Of a DNA stretch of 64,000 nucleotides, positions 46,019 to 53,248 are shown one piece after another (position 1 is the stretch's first letter; each line of letters opens with the position of its first letter). The translations under genes were made by a program, and so were the position numbers. This DNA is from Magnetococcales bacterium (GTDB taxonomy: Bacteria > Pseudomonadota > Magnetococcia > Magnetococcales > Magnetaquicoccaceae): positions 29,679-93,678 of the forward strand of contig JADGBT010000011.1 in assembly GCA_015231375.1 (NCBI GenBank). The letters run 5' to 3'. The notes beneath the pieces were generated by a model. It did not search any database. It was given only the letters and a program-made list of their open reading frames with translations, and was not told where the DNA came from.

Positions 46019-47623
46019 ATGAGCACCGCATCGTCAGGCTTTAAACTCAGTGAATGGATCTTCTCAACCGATCACAAACGCATTGGTATCCTCTATCTCA
46101 TCGGATCCATTGCCGCTTTCGCCGTGGCCGGCATCATGGCCCTGCTGATCCGCATCGAGCAGTCCGCACCCGGCCCCACGATCGTCTCCGATGTCTACAC
46201 CGGTGGCGATCAATACAATGTCTGGCTCTATTTCCATGGCGCGGCCATGATTCTTGGCTTCCTGATCCCCGGTCTCACCGGATTCGCGGCCAACTATCTG
46301 CTGCCCCTGATGATCGGCGCCAAGGATGTGGCCTTTCCGCGCATCAACGCCCTGTCGGTGTGGCTCTTCTGGGCCGGCATCGTCGTGGCGCTGATGACCT
46401 TCATCGTGCCGGACAAACCGGACGTGATGTGGACCGGATATCCCCCCTACTCCGTCACCACGGCGGGCAACACCTCCTTGTACGTCTTCACCGTCCACCT
46501 GATGGGCTTCTCCTCCATCCTGGCTGCGGTCAACTTCCTGGTGACCATCATCTACATGCGCGCTCCGGGCATGGGTTGGAACCAGCTCAACATGTTCGTG
46601 TGGTCCTGCTTCACCGCCCTGATCATCCAGTTGATCTTCGTGCCGGTGCTGGCCTCCGCCGTCACCCTGCTGCTGTTTGACCGCTACCTCGGCACCCACT
46701 TTTTCGATCCGGCCAATGGCGGTGACGTGCTGCTGTACCAGAACCTGTTCTGGTTCTACTCCCATCCGGCGGTCTATGTGATCTTCCTGCCGGCCATGGG
46801 CATCTTCTATGAAATCTTCGCCACCATGGCCAAGAACCCGATCTTCAACTACAAAGCGGCGGTCTACGGCGGCATGTGTCTGCTGGTGGCGATCTCCGGC
46901 GAAGTGTGGATCCATCACCTCTACTACTCCGGCATGCCCGACTGGCTGCGTCTCGGCCAAATGGTCACCACCCTGCTGATCTCGGTTCCCGTGGGCCTGA
47001 TGACCATCTCCTTGTTCGGCACCCTGTACAAAGGCGCGATCACCTTCAACATCCCCATGTACTACGGCACCGCAGCCCTCTACCTGTTGCTGATCGGTGG
47101 CCTGACCGGCATCCCCCTGGCCTTGACCGCCATGTCGGTTCATCTGGGCGAAACCTCCTTCACCCATGCCCACTTCCACTTCATCATGGGCATCTTCGCC
47201 ACCTTCTCCGTGTTTGCCGCCGTTGACTTCTGGTTCCCGAAGATCTCTGGCCGCATGCTCAATGTCAAACAAGGCAAGATCGGCTTCTGGTTCAACTTCA
47301 TCGGCGTCAACATCACCTTCTGGCCCCTGTTCATCATCGGTGTCGAGGGCATGCCCCGGCGTTATTGGGACTATTCCCAATTCCCGGCCCACTTTGCTGG
47401 TTACCACAAAGTGGCCACCATCGGCGCCTTCATCGTGGCCATCGGCATGGTGATGACCATCAGCAACTGGATCCTCAGCGCCATCAAGGGTGAAAAAGCC
47501 ACGGACAATCCGTGGGGATCCAACTCCCTGGAGTGGACCCACACCGCCACGCCTCCGGGTCCGGGCAACTTCCCGAAACCCGTGACCGTGGACGCCAACT
47601 GGACGCCCTACACCTACAAATAA
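46019..47623 (+). CDS. ctaD: aa3-type cytochrome oxidase subunit I
   Basis: A 534-residue catalytic subunit with twelve helices. The CuB histidine and cross-linked tyrosine lie in WFYSHPAVY, the His pair in EVWIHHLYYSGM, and the haem ligands in SFTHAHFHFIMG. It opens with EWIFSTDHKRIGILYLI, the classic COX I start. A purine-rich GGAAGGAAAAAGGGG precedes the ATG. It reduces oxygen at the haem-CuB centre and pumps protons. Confidence 0.98.
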   Translation: MSTASSGFKLSEWIFSTDHKRIGILYLIGSIAAFAVAGIMALLIRIEQSAPGPTIVSDVYTGGDQYNVWLYFHGAAMILGFLIPGLTGFAANYLLPLMIGAKDVAFPRINALSVWLFWAGIVVALMTFIVPDKPDVMWTGYPPYSVTTAGNTSLYVFTVHLMGFSSILAAVNFLVTIIYMRAPGMGWNQLNMFVWSCFTALIIQLIFVPVLASAVTLLLFDRYLGTHFFDPANGGDVLLYQNLFWFYSHPAVYVIFLPAMGIFYEIFATMAKNPIFNYKAAVYGGMCLLVAISGEVWIHHLYYSGMPDWLRLGQMVTTLLISVPVGLMTISLFGTLYKGAITFNIPMYYGTAALYLLLIGGLTGIPLALTAMSVHLGETSFTHAHFHFIMGIFATFSVFAAVDFWFPKISGRMLNVKQGKIGFWFNFIGVNITFWPLFIIGVEGMPRRYWDYSQFPAHFAGYHKVATIGAFIVAIGMVMTISNWILSAIKGEKATDNPWGSNSLEWTHTATPPGPGNFPKPVTVDANWTPYTYK

Positions 47624-47700
47624 GCTCTTTCTTGACCCACCGGGGAGGCCACACGCCTCCCCGGATCTTCCGCAACCCCTCATCAGCGCACGCACCCACC

Positions 47701-47976
47701 ATGAGCCAATCCCCTATGGAACCCAGAACCATCACCCCGGAACTGCGCAAACGGATGAACCGGGCCGGTCTCTTCTTTTTTATTCTCGCCTTGGTTCTGG
47801 TCGGATTCCTGACCCAGAATTTCGTCACGCAGTACGATCCAGCCAACCGTTCGAAAAAAGATCTGGAAGCGGCTGCCCAAAAGGCTGCCAAAACCGCGCA
47901 AGCCGCACAAGCCGCGCAGGCTGCTCAAGCCGCACAGGCCGCCAAAGACGCTCAACCAGCCCCAAAAGCCCCCTGA
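47701..47976 (+). CDS. Small single-helix membrane protein in the aa3 operon
   Basis: A 91-residue protein with one membrane helix (residues about 22-40, AGLFFFILALVLVGFLTQN) and an Ala/Gln/Lys-rich C-terminal tail made of repeated AAQ units. I do not recognise the family. It occupies the place where ctaG (Cox11) often lies, but is far too short and lacks the CFCF copper motif. It may be an oxidase accessory protein. ATG 47701 or 47716 are both possible starts. Confidence 0.65.
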   Translation: MSQSPMEPRTITPELRKRMNRAGLFFFILALVLVGFLTQNFVTQYDPANRSKKDLEAAAQKAAKTAQAAQAAQAAQAAQAAKDAQPAPKAP

Positions 47977-48024
47977 TCCTTCGATTTCATCTCTTAACCA
48001 CGCGACCCCAAGGCGCCTCCGGCC

Positions 48025-48906
48025 ATGTCCCTGACCTGGACTCAATACATCGAACTGTGCAAGCCCAAAATCGGCTTGATGATCGCCCTGACCGCCGTGG
48101 TGTCCCATATGGCCGTGGCCGAACAGTATCGGGCTTCCGCGATTCTGGCCCTGGCCGTGGCCATGATGTTCGGTTCTGCCGGATCGGCGGTGGTCAACCA
48201 TTTCTGGGACAGGGACATCGACCGTCGCATGCCCCGCACCGCCCAGCGTCCCCTGGCCGCCGACGAGTCCAACCAGAACCCTGCCCGCATTTTGTGGCTG
48301 GCGCTCTTTTTCACCATCGCCGGGGTCAGCCTGTTGATGTGGTTCTTCAATCCGGTGGCCGCGCTCCATCTGGCTTTGGGCACCTTCTTGTATGGGGTGG
48401 TCTACACCATCTGGCTGAAAAGACGGACCTGGCTCAACATCGTCATCGGCGGCTCGGCGGGAAGCTTCGCGGTGCTGGCCGGGGCCACCTCGGTCCATCC
48501 GGAACTCTACACCCTGCCCATTCTCATGGCCCTGGTGCTGTTTCTCTGGACTCCGTCCCACTTCTGGAGTCTGGCCATCTATCTCAAAGAAGAGTATCGG
48601 CTGGTGGGTGTGCCCATGCTGCCGGTGGTGGTAGGCGAAGCCAAAACCGCGCAGGTGATCTTCGCCAATACCCTGCTGATGGTAGGCATCTCCCTGCTGC
48701 CCTGGTTCATGCATGAATTGGGAGCCGTCTACGCCGTGGGCGCGCTCGTGTTCGGCATCGATTTCATCCGACTCAATCACGCCTTGCTCAAAGATCCCCA
48801 CAATCGTCCCCTCGCCTGGAAGAACTTCATGGCCTCCATGCGCTATCTGGGTGGACTGTTCCTGTCCATCCTGGCAGACAGAAACTGGCCTGAAATCGGA
48901 TTCTGA
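48025..48906 (+). CDS. ctaB: Protohaem IX farnesyltransferase (haem O synthase)
   Basis: A 293-residue UbiA-family prenyltransferase with about nine helices. The first Asp-rich motif is NHFWDRDIDRRMPRT followed by AQRPLA. TPSHFWSLAIYLKEEYRLVGVPMLPVV is the haem O synthase-specific stretch. It farnesylates haem b to haem o, the first step to haem a for the adjacent oxidase. No haem A synthase (ctaA) is seen in the window. Confidence 0.96.
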   Translation: MSLTWTQYIELCKPKIGLMIALTAVVSHMAVAEQYRASAILALAVAMMFGSAGSAVVNHFWDRDIDRRMPRTAQRPLAADESNQNPARILWLALFFTIAGVSLLMWFFNPVAALHLALGTFLYGVVYTIWLKRRTWLNIVIGGSAGSFAVLAGATSVHPELYTLPILMALVLFLWTPSHFWSLAIYLKEEYRLVGVPMLPVVVGEAKTAQVIFANTLLMVGISLLPWFMHELGAVYAVGALVFGIDFIRLNHALLKDPHNRPLAWKNFMASMRYLGGLFLSILADRNWPEIGF

Positions 48907-48928
48907 ACGCCTACGCCCCAGCCTGAAC

Positions 48929-48970
48929 GCAGCTTTCCGAACGCTCCCGTCCCCGGCGGAAGGCTGCTTT
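48929..48970. terminator. Hairpin between convergent ctaB and sigma-54 activator genes
   Basis: 11-bp arms GCAGCTTTCCG and CGGAAGGCTGC (one G-T pair) around a 17-base loop, in the 105-base gap between convergent genes. A short TTT follows on the + strand. Confidence 0.55.
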
Positions 48971-49011
48971 CCGGTTGTTCCAGGATCATTGATTCAAGTG
49001 GATTTTTCTTG

Positions 49012-50007
49012 TCAGCGCAGGGCGTGCTTTTTCATGCGGTACAGCAGGGTATCCCGACTGACATCGAGCAGTTTGGCCGCGTGGGTACGATTGCCCTGGG
49101 TACGGACCAAGGCGGCGCGAATCGTGTCCCGCTCCAGGGTGTCGAGACTGAGGCCGCCATGAGGCAGGACCATGGCCGCATGGATGCCACCGGCATCCGG
49201 GCAGAGGCGTTCTTCCGACTGAACCGGCAGGATGGCATGCGGGAACAACTGTCCCTGGACAAAAGTATCGTCCAGGGTCTGGCCGGCATGAAAAATCACG
49301 GCGCGCTCACACAGATTGCGCAACTCCCGGACATTGCCCGGCCAGGCATAATGACGCAACAACTCCTGAGCCGAACGGGAAAACGCAGGCGCCGCCACAC
49401 CGTGCTGACTGGCAAAACGACTCAGGAACGCCTGGGTCAACACGATCACATCCTGATGGCGCTCCCGCAGGGGAGGCAACACCAACGGCACCACCTGCAA
49501 CCGATAAAACAGATCCTGACGAAACCTCTGGGCCGCCACCAGGGAAGCCAAATCCCGATTGGTCGCGGCCACGACGCGCACATCCACCTTGCGGGGCTGC
49601 TCCTGTCCCAGGGGCTGACATTCGCCATTTTCCAAAAAACGCAGCATCTTGGCCTGGATGGAAAGGGGCATGTCCCCGATCTCGTCCAAAAAGAGCGTGC
49701 CTCCGTGGGCTGCGGCAATGCGTCCGGCCCGTTCGTGCGTCGCCCCGGTGAAGGCTCCCTTGGCATGGCCGAACAGTTCGCTTTCCACCAGAGACTCGGA
49801 GAGAGCCGCGCAGTTGACCGGCACGAACGCTCCTTTGCAACGGGGACTGCTGTCGTGAATCGAGCGGGCCAGCAACTCCTTGCCGACCCCCGACTCGCCC
49901 TGGATCAAGACCGTGGCTCCGGTGACCGCCACCAATCGGGAGGCGCGCAAGATGGCCGCGAAAGCGGGAGCGTTGCCCATCATGGCAGGTTGTGAATCTG
50001 GATTCAT
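49012..50007 (-). CDS. Sigma-54-dependent transcriptional activator without receiver domain
   Basis: A 331-residue protein consisting of an AAA+ domain and a Fis-type helix-turn-helix. Walker A is GESGVGKE (residues 37-44), the sigma-54 contact GAFTGA is at 84-89, Walker B is GGTLFLDEIG, and the arginine finger region is RFRQDLFYRL. The C-terminal HTH (about 290-331) reads LERDTIRAALVRTQGNRTHAAKLLDVS. There is no N-terminal receiver, GAF or other sensory domain, like PspF, so control may be by a partner protein or abundance. Its ATG overlaps the stop of the SafE-family gene (ATGA), so it is the last gene of the tonB cluster. Its targets are unknown. Confidence 0.93.
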   Translation of the reverse strand: MNPDSQPAMMGNAPAFAAILRASRLVAVTGATVLIQGESGVGKELLARSIHDSSPRCKGAFVPVNCAALSESLVESELFGHAKGAFTGATHERAGRIAAAHGGTLFLDEIGDMPLSIQAKMLRFLENGECQPLGQEQPRKVDVRVVAATNRDLASLVAAQRFRQDLFYRLQVVPLVLPPLRERHQDVIVLTQAFLSRFASQHGVAAPAFSRSAQELLRHYAWPGNVRELRNLCERAVIFHAGQTLDDTFVQGQLFPHAILPVQSEERLCPDAGGIHAAMVLPHGGLSLDTLERDTIRAALVRTQGNRTHAAKLLDVSRDTLLYRMKKHALR

Positions 50008-50771
50008 GGTGGCATCAGACAGTTGACAATGGGGTTGATTGCATGCAAGCGGGCATTATGCACATTCACGCCCAACACAAACAAGTTGAAAATACCGATT
50101 CCCAACAGGATCAATGCGGTCACCCGACCAAAACGCGACAGCCCACCGACTCTCGCCACGGCCCCACCCAGCCAGCCAGCCGAGACCATGACAGGCAGCG
50201 TGCCCAGACCAAACAACAGCATGACCGCAGCCCCCGACAAGGCCGAACAGGAACCGCTGCTCCACAACAACGCCCCATAGACCAACGAACAAGGAAACCA
50301 GCCCCACACCATCCCGAACCCAAAAGCCTGAACCAGGGTGCGCGGCGTCATGAAACGGCGCGCGAGGGGTTCGAGTCCCTGCCACAGATGATGTCCCAGC
50401 CGTTCGATGCGGTGCATTTCGGGAAAACGTCCGATCAGGAACAGTCCGTTGCCCACCAGGATCAAAGCGGCGAAGCCTTGCAACAGGGTATGACCATACT
50501 CCGGGGATAACGTTTCAAACAGGGTACGACCGAAGCTCGCCACCAATCCTCCGGCGATGGCGTAACTGACCAGCCGTCCCAGGTTGGCCGCGAGCAAGAA
50601 AGGCCAGATCGGACGCCGCGCTGGCCCCATGCCGGAAGTCAGATGAAATGAAATCGCTCCGACGATGCCGCCGCACATGCCCAGACAGTGCAGCAGACTG
50701 GAAAGCGCCAGCAATAAAGGAATCAAAACCGAGAAGTGATCCACGTGACCGTTGCAAATCCCAAGCGCCAC
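50004..50771 (-). CDS. Sulfite exporter TauE/SafE-family (DsbD_2-like) membrane protein
   Basis: A 255-residue membrane protein with six or seven helices and the motif LLHCLGMCGGIVGA, plus FGMVWGWFPCSLVYGALLWS in the second half, typical of the DsbD_2/SafE-like proteins found beside ccoS and copper ATPases in cbb3 assembly clusters. A role in copper or thiol handling for oxidase assembly is inferred from context. The start is GTG 50771, or possibly a GTG about 30 bases later; neither has a strong ribosome site. Confidence 0.82.
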   Translation of the reverse strand: MALGICNGHVDHFSVLIPLLLALSSLLHCLGMCGGIVGAISFHLTSGMGPARRPIWPFLLAANLGRLVSYAIAGGLVASFGRTLFETLSPEYGHTLLQGFAALILVGNGLFLIGRFPEMHRIERLGHHLWQGLEPLARRFMTPRTLVQAFGFGMVWGWFPCSLVYGALLWSSGSCSALSGAAVMLLFGLGTLPVMVSAGWLGGAVARVGGLSRFGRVTALILLGIGIFNLFVLGVNVHNARLHAINPIVNCLMPP

Positions 50772-50776
50772 GAGCG

Positions 50777-50887
50777 CTAGGATTTTTTCCCGGCATCATC
50801 TTTGGCCCGATTGCTCCACAACCAATAGATCGCCAGACCGGTCAGCGTGACATTGATCACAATCCCCACAATCCAGAAGGTACTCAT
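50777..50887 (-). CDS. Short single-helix protein in ccoS position
   Basis: A 36-residue open frame: MSTFWIVGIVINVTLTGLAI runs into YWLWSNRAKDDAGKKS. It has one membrane helix and a short charged tail, starts with ATG and ends 5 bases before the SafE-family gene. CcoS normally occupies this place, but the typical GQFDDLE-type motif is absent, so CcoS is only a possibility. It may be an unrelated small membrane protein. Confidence 0.5.
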   Translation of the reverse strand: MSTFWIVGIVINVTLTGLAIYWLWSNRAKDDAGKKS

Positions 50888-50976
50888 ACCCTGCTCCCGA
50901 GTCGATGGACCACCTTGATTCCTGGCACAGGGCCATTTTTACCCGGATTTGCGCTCCCGGGCAACTTCAAAATTCC

Positions 50977-51390
50977 CTACGGACGCAACGTGGTGAACGC
51001 GATCTTGCGTATGCCTTGCGCCTGCACCACCGAAAGCAGACGGGCCACCTGCTGATACGGGGTGGCCCCGTCACCATCGATACGCACCAGCAATTCCGGA
51101 TCCCTCTGTACCGCCTCTTTCAGACGTTGGGCCAGCAGGTTGGAATCCACCGGTTGATCGTTCAAAAGCATGGCGCCATCGGCCTGAAGCACGACGGTCA
51201 ACGGAGTCTGGGAAAGGGTGGCATCCCCGGAGGCCCTGGGCAGATTCACTTTCAAGGAGTTGGCCATCACCGGGGCGAGAATGATGAAAATCACCAATAA
51301 AACCAGCATCACATCCACCAAAGGGGTGACATTGATCTCGGCCAGGGGCCGATCCTCTCCCCCATCCGGGTCAACCATCCATCCGGCCAT
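50977..51390 (-). CDS. exbD: ExbD/TolR-family biopolymer transport protein
   Basis: A 137-residue protein with one N-terminal helix. EINVTPLVDVMLVLLVIFII contains the proton-carrying Asp; the periplasmic domain ends in QGIRKIAFTTL. With ExbB it turns proton-motive force into motion for TonB. The start at 51390 follows AGGGGGG and overlaps the exbB 3' end by 20 bases. Confidence 0.92.
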   Translation of the reverse strand: MAGWMVDPDGGEDRPLAEINVTPLVDVMLVLLVIFIILAPVMANSLKVNLPRASGDATLSQTPLTVVLQADGAMLLNDQPVDSNLLAQRLKEAVQRDPELLVRIDGDGATPYQQVARLLSVVQAQGIRKIAFTTLRP

Positions 51391-51985
51391 GGGAACCCCC
51401 CTGCCCAAGGGAGACAACCCGCAACAGGTTACCTTCCGCCAGGGTCATCACCCGCCGCAGACGCCGCACCAGCAGATTGTATCCCACCGCTGCGGGAATG
51501 GCGGCAAACAACCCGGCTGCCGTCGCCACCAACGCCTCGGCCACCGGTCCGGCCACCAGATCCAACGACAAGGCCGCCCCATGACCCAATCCGGCCAACG
51601 CATGCATGATCCCCCAGACCGTGCCGAGCAGTCCGATGAAGGGCGTTGAAACCCCGATGGAGGCCAAAAAGGTCAAACCGCTCTCCAGTTCCACCCGCTT
51701 CTCGCGCACCGCCTGGGCCAGACGGGCCTGTTGCAGGGAGGCGGTCGTGCCAGCCGACGCATCCATCCCCGGATCCAAAAGCAACGCGGTCCGTTCCACC
51801 CGCTCTCCCCGCTCCAGGGCGAGACGCAGCCGACGCTCCTGCCCGAGCAGTCGCTGAAAACATCCCCACTTGTGCAAGATAATGGTCCAGCCGGTGATGG
51901 ACAAGAGGATCAACACCACAAAGATCCCCTTGACCACCCCATCGGCATGGACCCACCAGGCCATCCAGGAAACCGAAGCGTTCAT
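51371..51985 (-). CDS. exbB: ExbB/TolQ-family proton channel protein
   Basis: A 204-residue protein with three helices: one near residues 18-38 and two forming the MotA/TolQ/ExbB domain (FLASIGVSTPFIGLLGTVWG and GPVAEALVATAAGLFAAIPA). It forms the stator around ExbD. ATG 51985 follows GAGAGG. The clustering with tonB and a TonB receptor favours ExbB over TolQ. Confidence 0.93.
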   Translation of the reverse strand: MNASVSWMAWWVHADGVVKGIFVVLILLSITGWTIILHKWGCFQRLLGQERRLRLALERGERVERTALLLDPGMDASAGTTASLQQARLAQAVREKRVELESGLTFLASIGVSTPFIGLLGTVWGIMHALAGLGHGAALSLDLVAGPVAEALVATAAGLFAAIPAAVGYNLLVRRLRRVMTLAEGNLLRVVSLGQGGSHGRMDG

Positions 51986-52019
51986 GTCATTCCTCTCTCT
52001 TTTCCGATCCAACAACCGC

Positions 52020-52940
52020 CTATTCGGCCTGCAAGGCAAAACGAATCGGCACACTCACGGTCGCCGCGACCAGTAGGCCGTTGCGTCGCGCCGGTATGAA
52101 ACGCCAATGGCGGACCGCTTCCGTGGCCGCCTGATCCAACGACTCGAAGCCGGAACTTTTCCGAACCCCCACGCCAGCCACCCCCCCTGCGGCGGTCACC
52201 TCCACCGTGAGCAGCACGATTCCCTCCTGCCCCAGACGCCGAGCCGAACGGGGATAGTCGGGTTTCGGATTGTTGGCCATGGCCGCCTTCACATCCGGGA
52301 GTCGATCTTCTGCCACCGTCCGGGAGAGACCATCAGACCCGGACAAGGCCGGATTCCCCATCCGGGAGACCGTCGGCGGCACGGACGCGGCAGGCTGGGA
52401 TGCGGCAACCGGGGCCGCATCCACCGCAGGAGACGGGGCCGGGGCCGCATCCACCGCAGGAGACGAGGCCGCATCCACCGCAGGAGACGGAGCCGGGGCC
52501 GCATCCACCGCAGGAACCGGAGTGGGAGTGGGAGTGGGAGCCGACGCCTTGGCCACCGTGCGCACCACGGGTCGCTCCCTGGGCCTGGACGGCTTCCGGA
52601 TCACCTCTGGGGGACGCGCCGGCGAGGAGGCCTCGGGTTTGGGCGGTATCTCCATGGGTTGGGGAGGCAGAGCTGCGGGTTGGGGAAGCGAGGCCTCGGG
52701 TTGGGACGCCGACACCTCGGCTACCGAGGCTGGGGCGGGAACGGCGATCGCCACCGCATCCGATGCGGAAACCACCTCGAAGGGAATCGAAATCGGCTCG
52801 GGCCGGACCATAACCGGGGGTGACATCCAAAACGCACCCGCCGCCACCCCATGGACCAACACCGAAAGGCCAAACGCCCGCCATGCCCGGCTGCTGCCCT
52901 GCGCGACCTCCCCCGTGACGCTGGATGAAAACATGGGCAT
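52020..52940 (-). CDS. tonB: TonB energy transducer
   Basis: A 306-residue protein. It has one N-terminal helix (about residues 22-40, with the SxxxH pattern SVLVHGV), a long Pro/Ala-rich periplasm-spanning segment (about 60-205) with repeated PAVDAAPAPS units, and the C-terminal TonB domain DYPRSARRLGQEGIVLLTVEV ending in HWRFIPARRNG. It couples ExbBD to outer membrane receptors, most simply the divergent receptor at 53249. First gene of the minus-strand cluster. Confidence 0.93.
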   Translation of the reverse strand: MPMFSSSVTGEVAQGSSRAWRAFGLSVLVHGVAAGAFWMSPPVMVRPEPISIPFEVVSASDAVAIAVPAPASVAEVSASQPEASLPQPAALPPQPMEIPPKPEASSPARPPEVIRKPSRPRERPVVRTVAKASAPTPTPTPVPAVDAAPAPSPAVDAASSPAVDAAPAPSPAVDAAPVAASQPAASVPPTVSRMGNPALSGSDGLSRTVAEDRLPDVKAAMANNPKPDYPRSARRLGQEGIVLLTVEVTAAGGVAGVGVRKSSGFESLDQAATEAVRHWRFIPARRNGLLVAATVSVPIRFALQAE

Positions 52941-53248
52941 GGCGGAAATATCAATCGGGCAGGAGCGGACAATGAATTCTTACCAAAGAGAGATTCTAGA
53001 TGATCTTCAATACAGGGTCAACCTGAACCCCTGCACGACCAACACAGCGCCTACTTCGGAATATGAGATTTCAATTGTGTGATTTCACACACCAATATCT
53101 CCATAACACACAGACCATCAAAAACATTGAAAAGAACGAATATCCAACACCATGATTCACAACGAAACAGTAAAATGGTCCAGGCTTTGCAGAATTGCAT
53201 TGCCGACTCAATACAGAATAAACGAAAACCAAACCCTGGAGGCATGAA
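52941..53248. other. Divergent promoter region between tonB and the copper-type receptor
   Basis: 308 AT-rich bases. It contains a perfect inverted repeat TGTGTGA-TT-TCACACA at 53076-53091, a candidate operator. A short frame at 53152-53247 (31 codons) precedes the receptor but has no supporting feature. No clear Fur box was recognised. Confidence 0.55.

Noticed and set aside
46064..47695. Long minus-strand open frame opposite ctaD
   Set aside because: Antisense shadow of subunit I, dominated by Gly/His/Asp/Glu runs.
53152..53247. 31-codon leader peptide before the copper-type receptor
   Set aside because: It has an ATG and stop, but no ribosome site and no attenuator-like structure.
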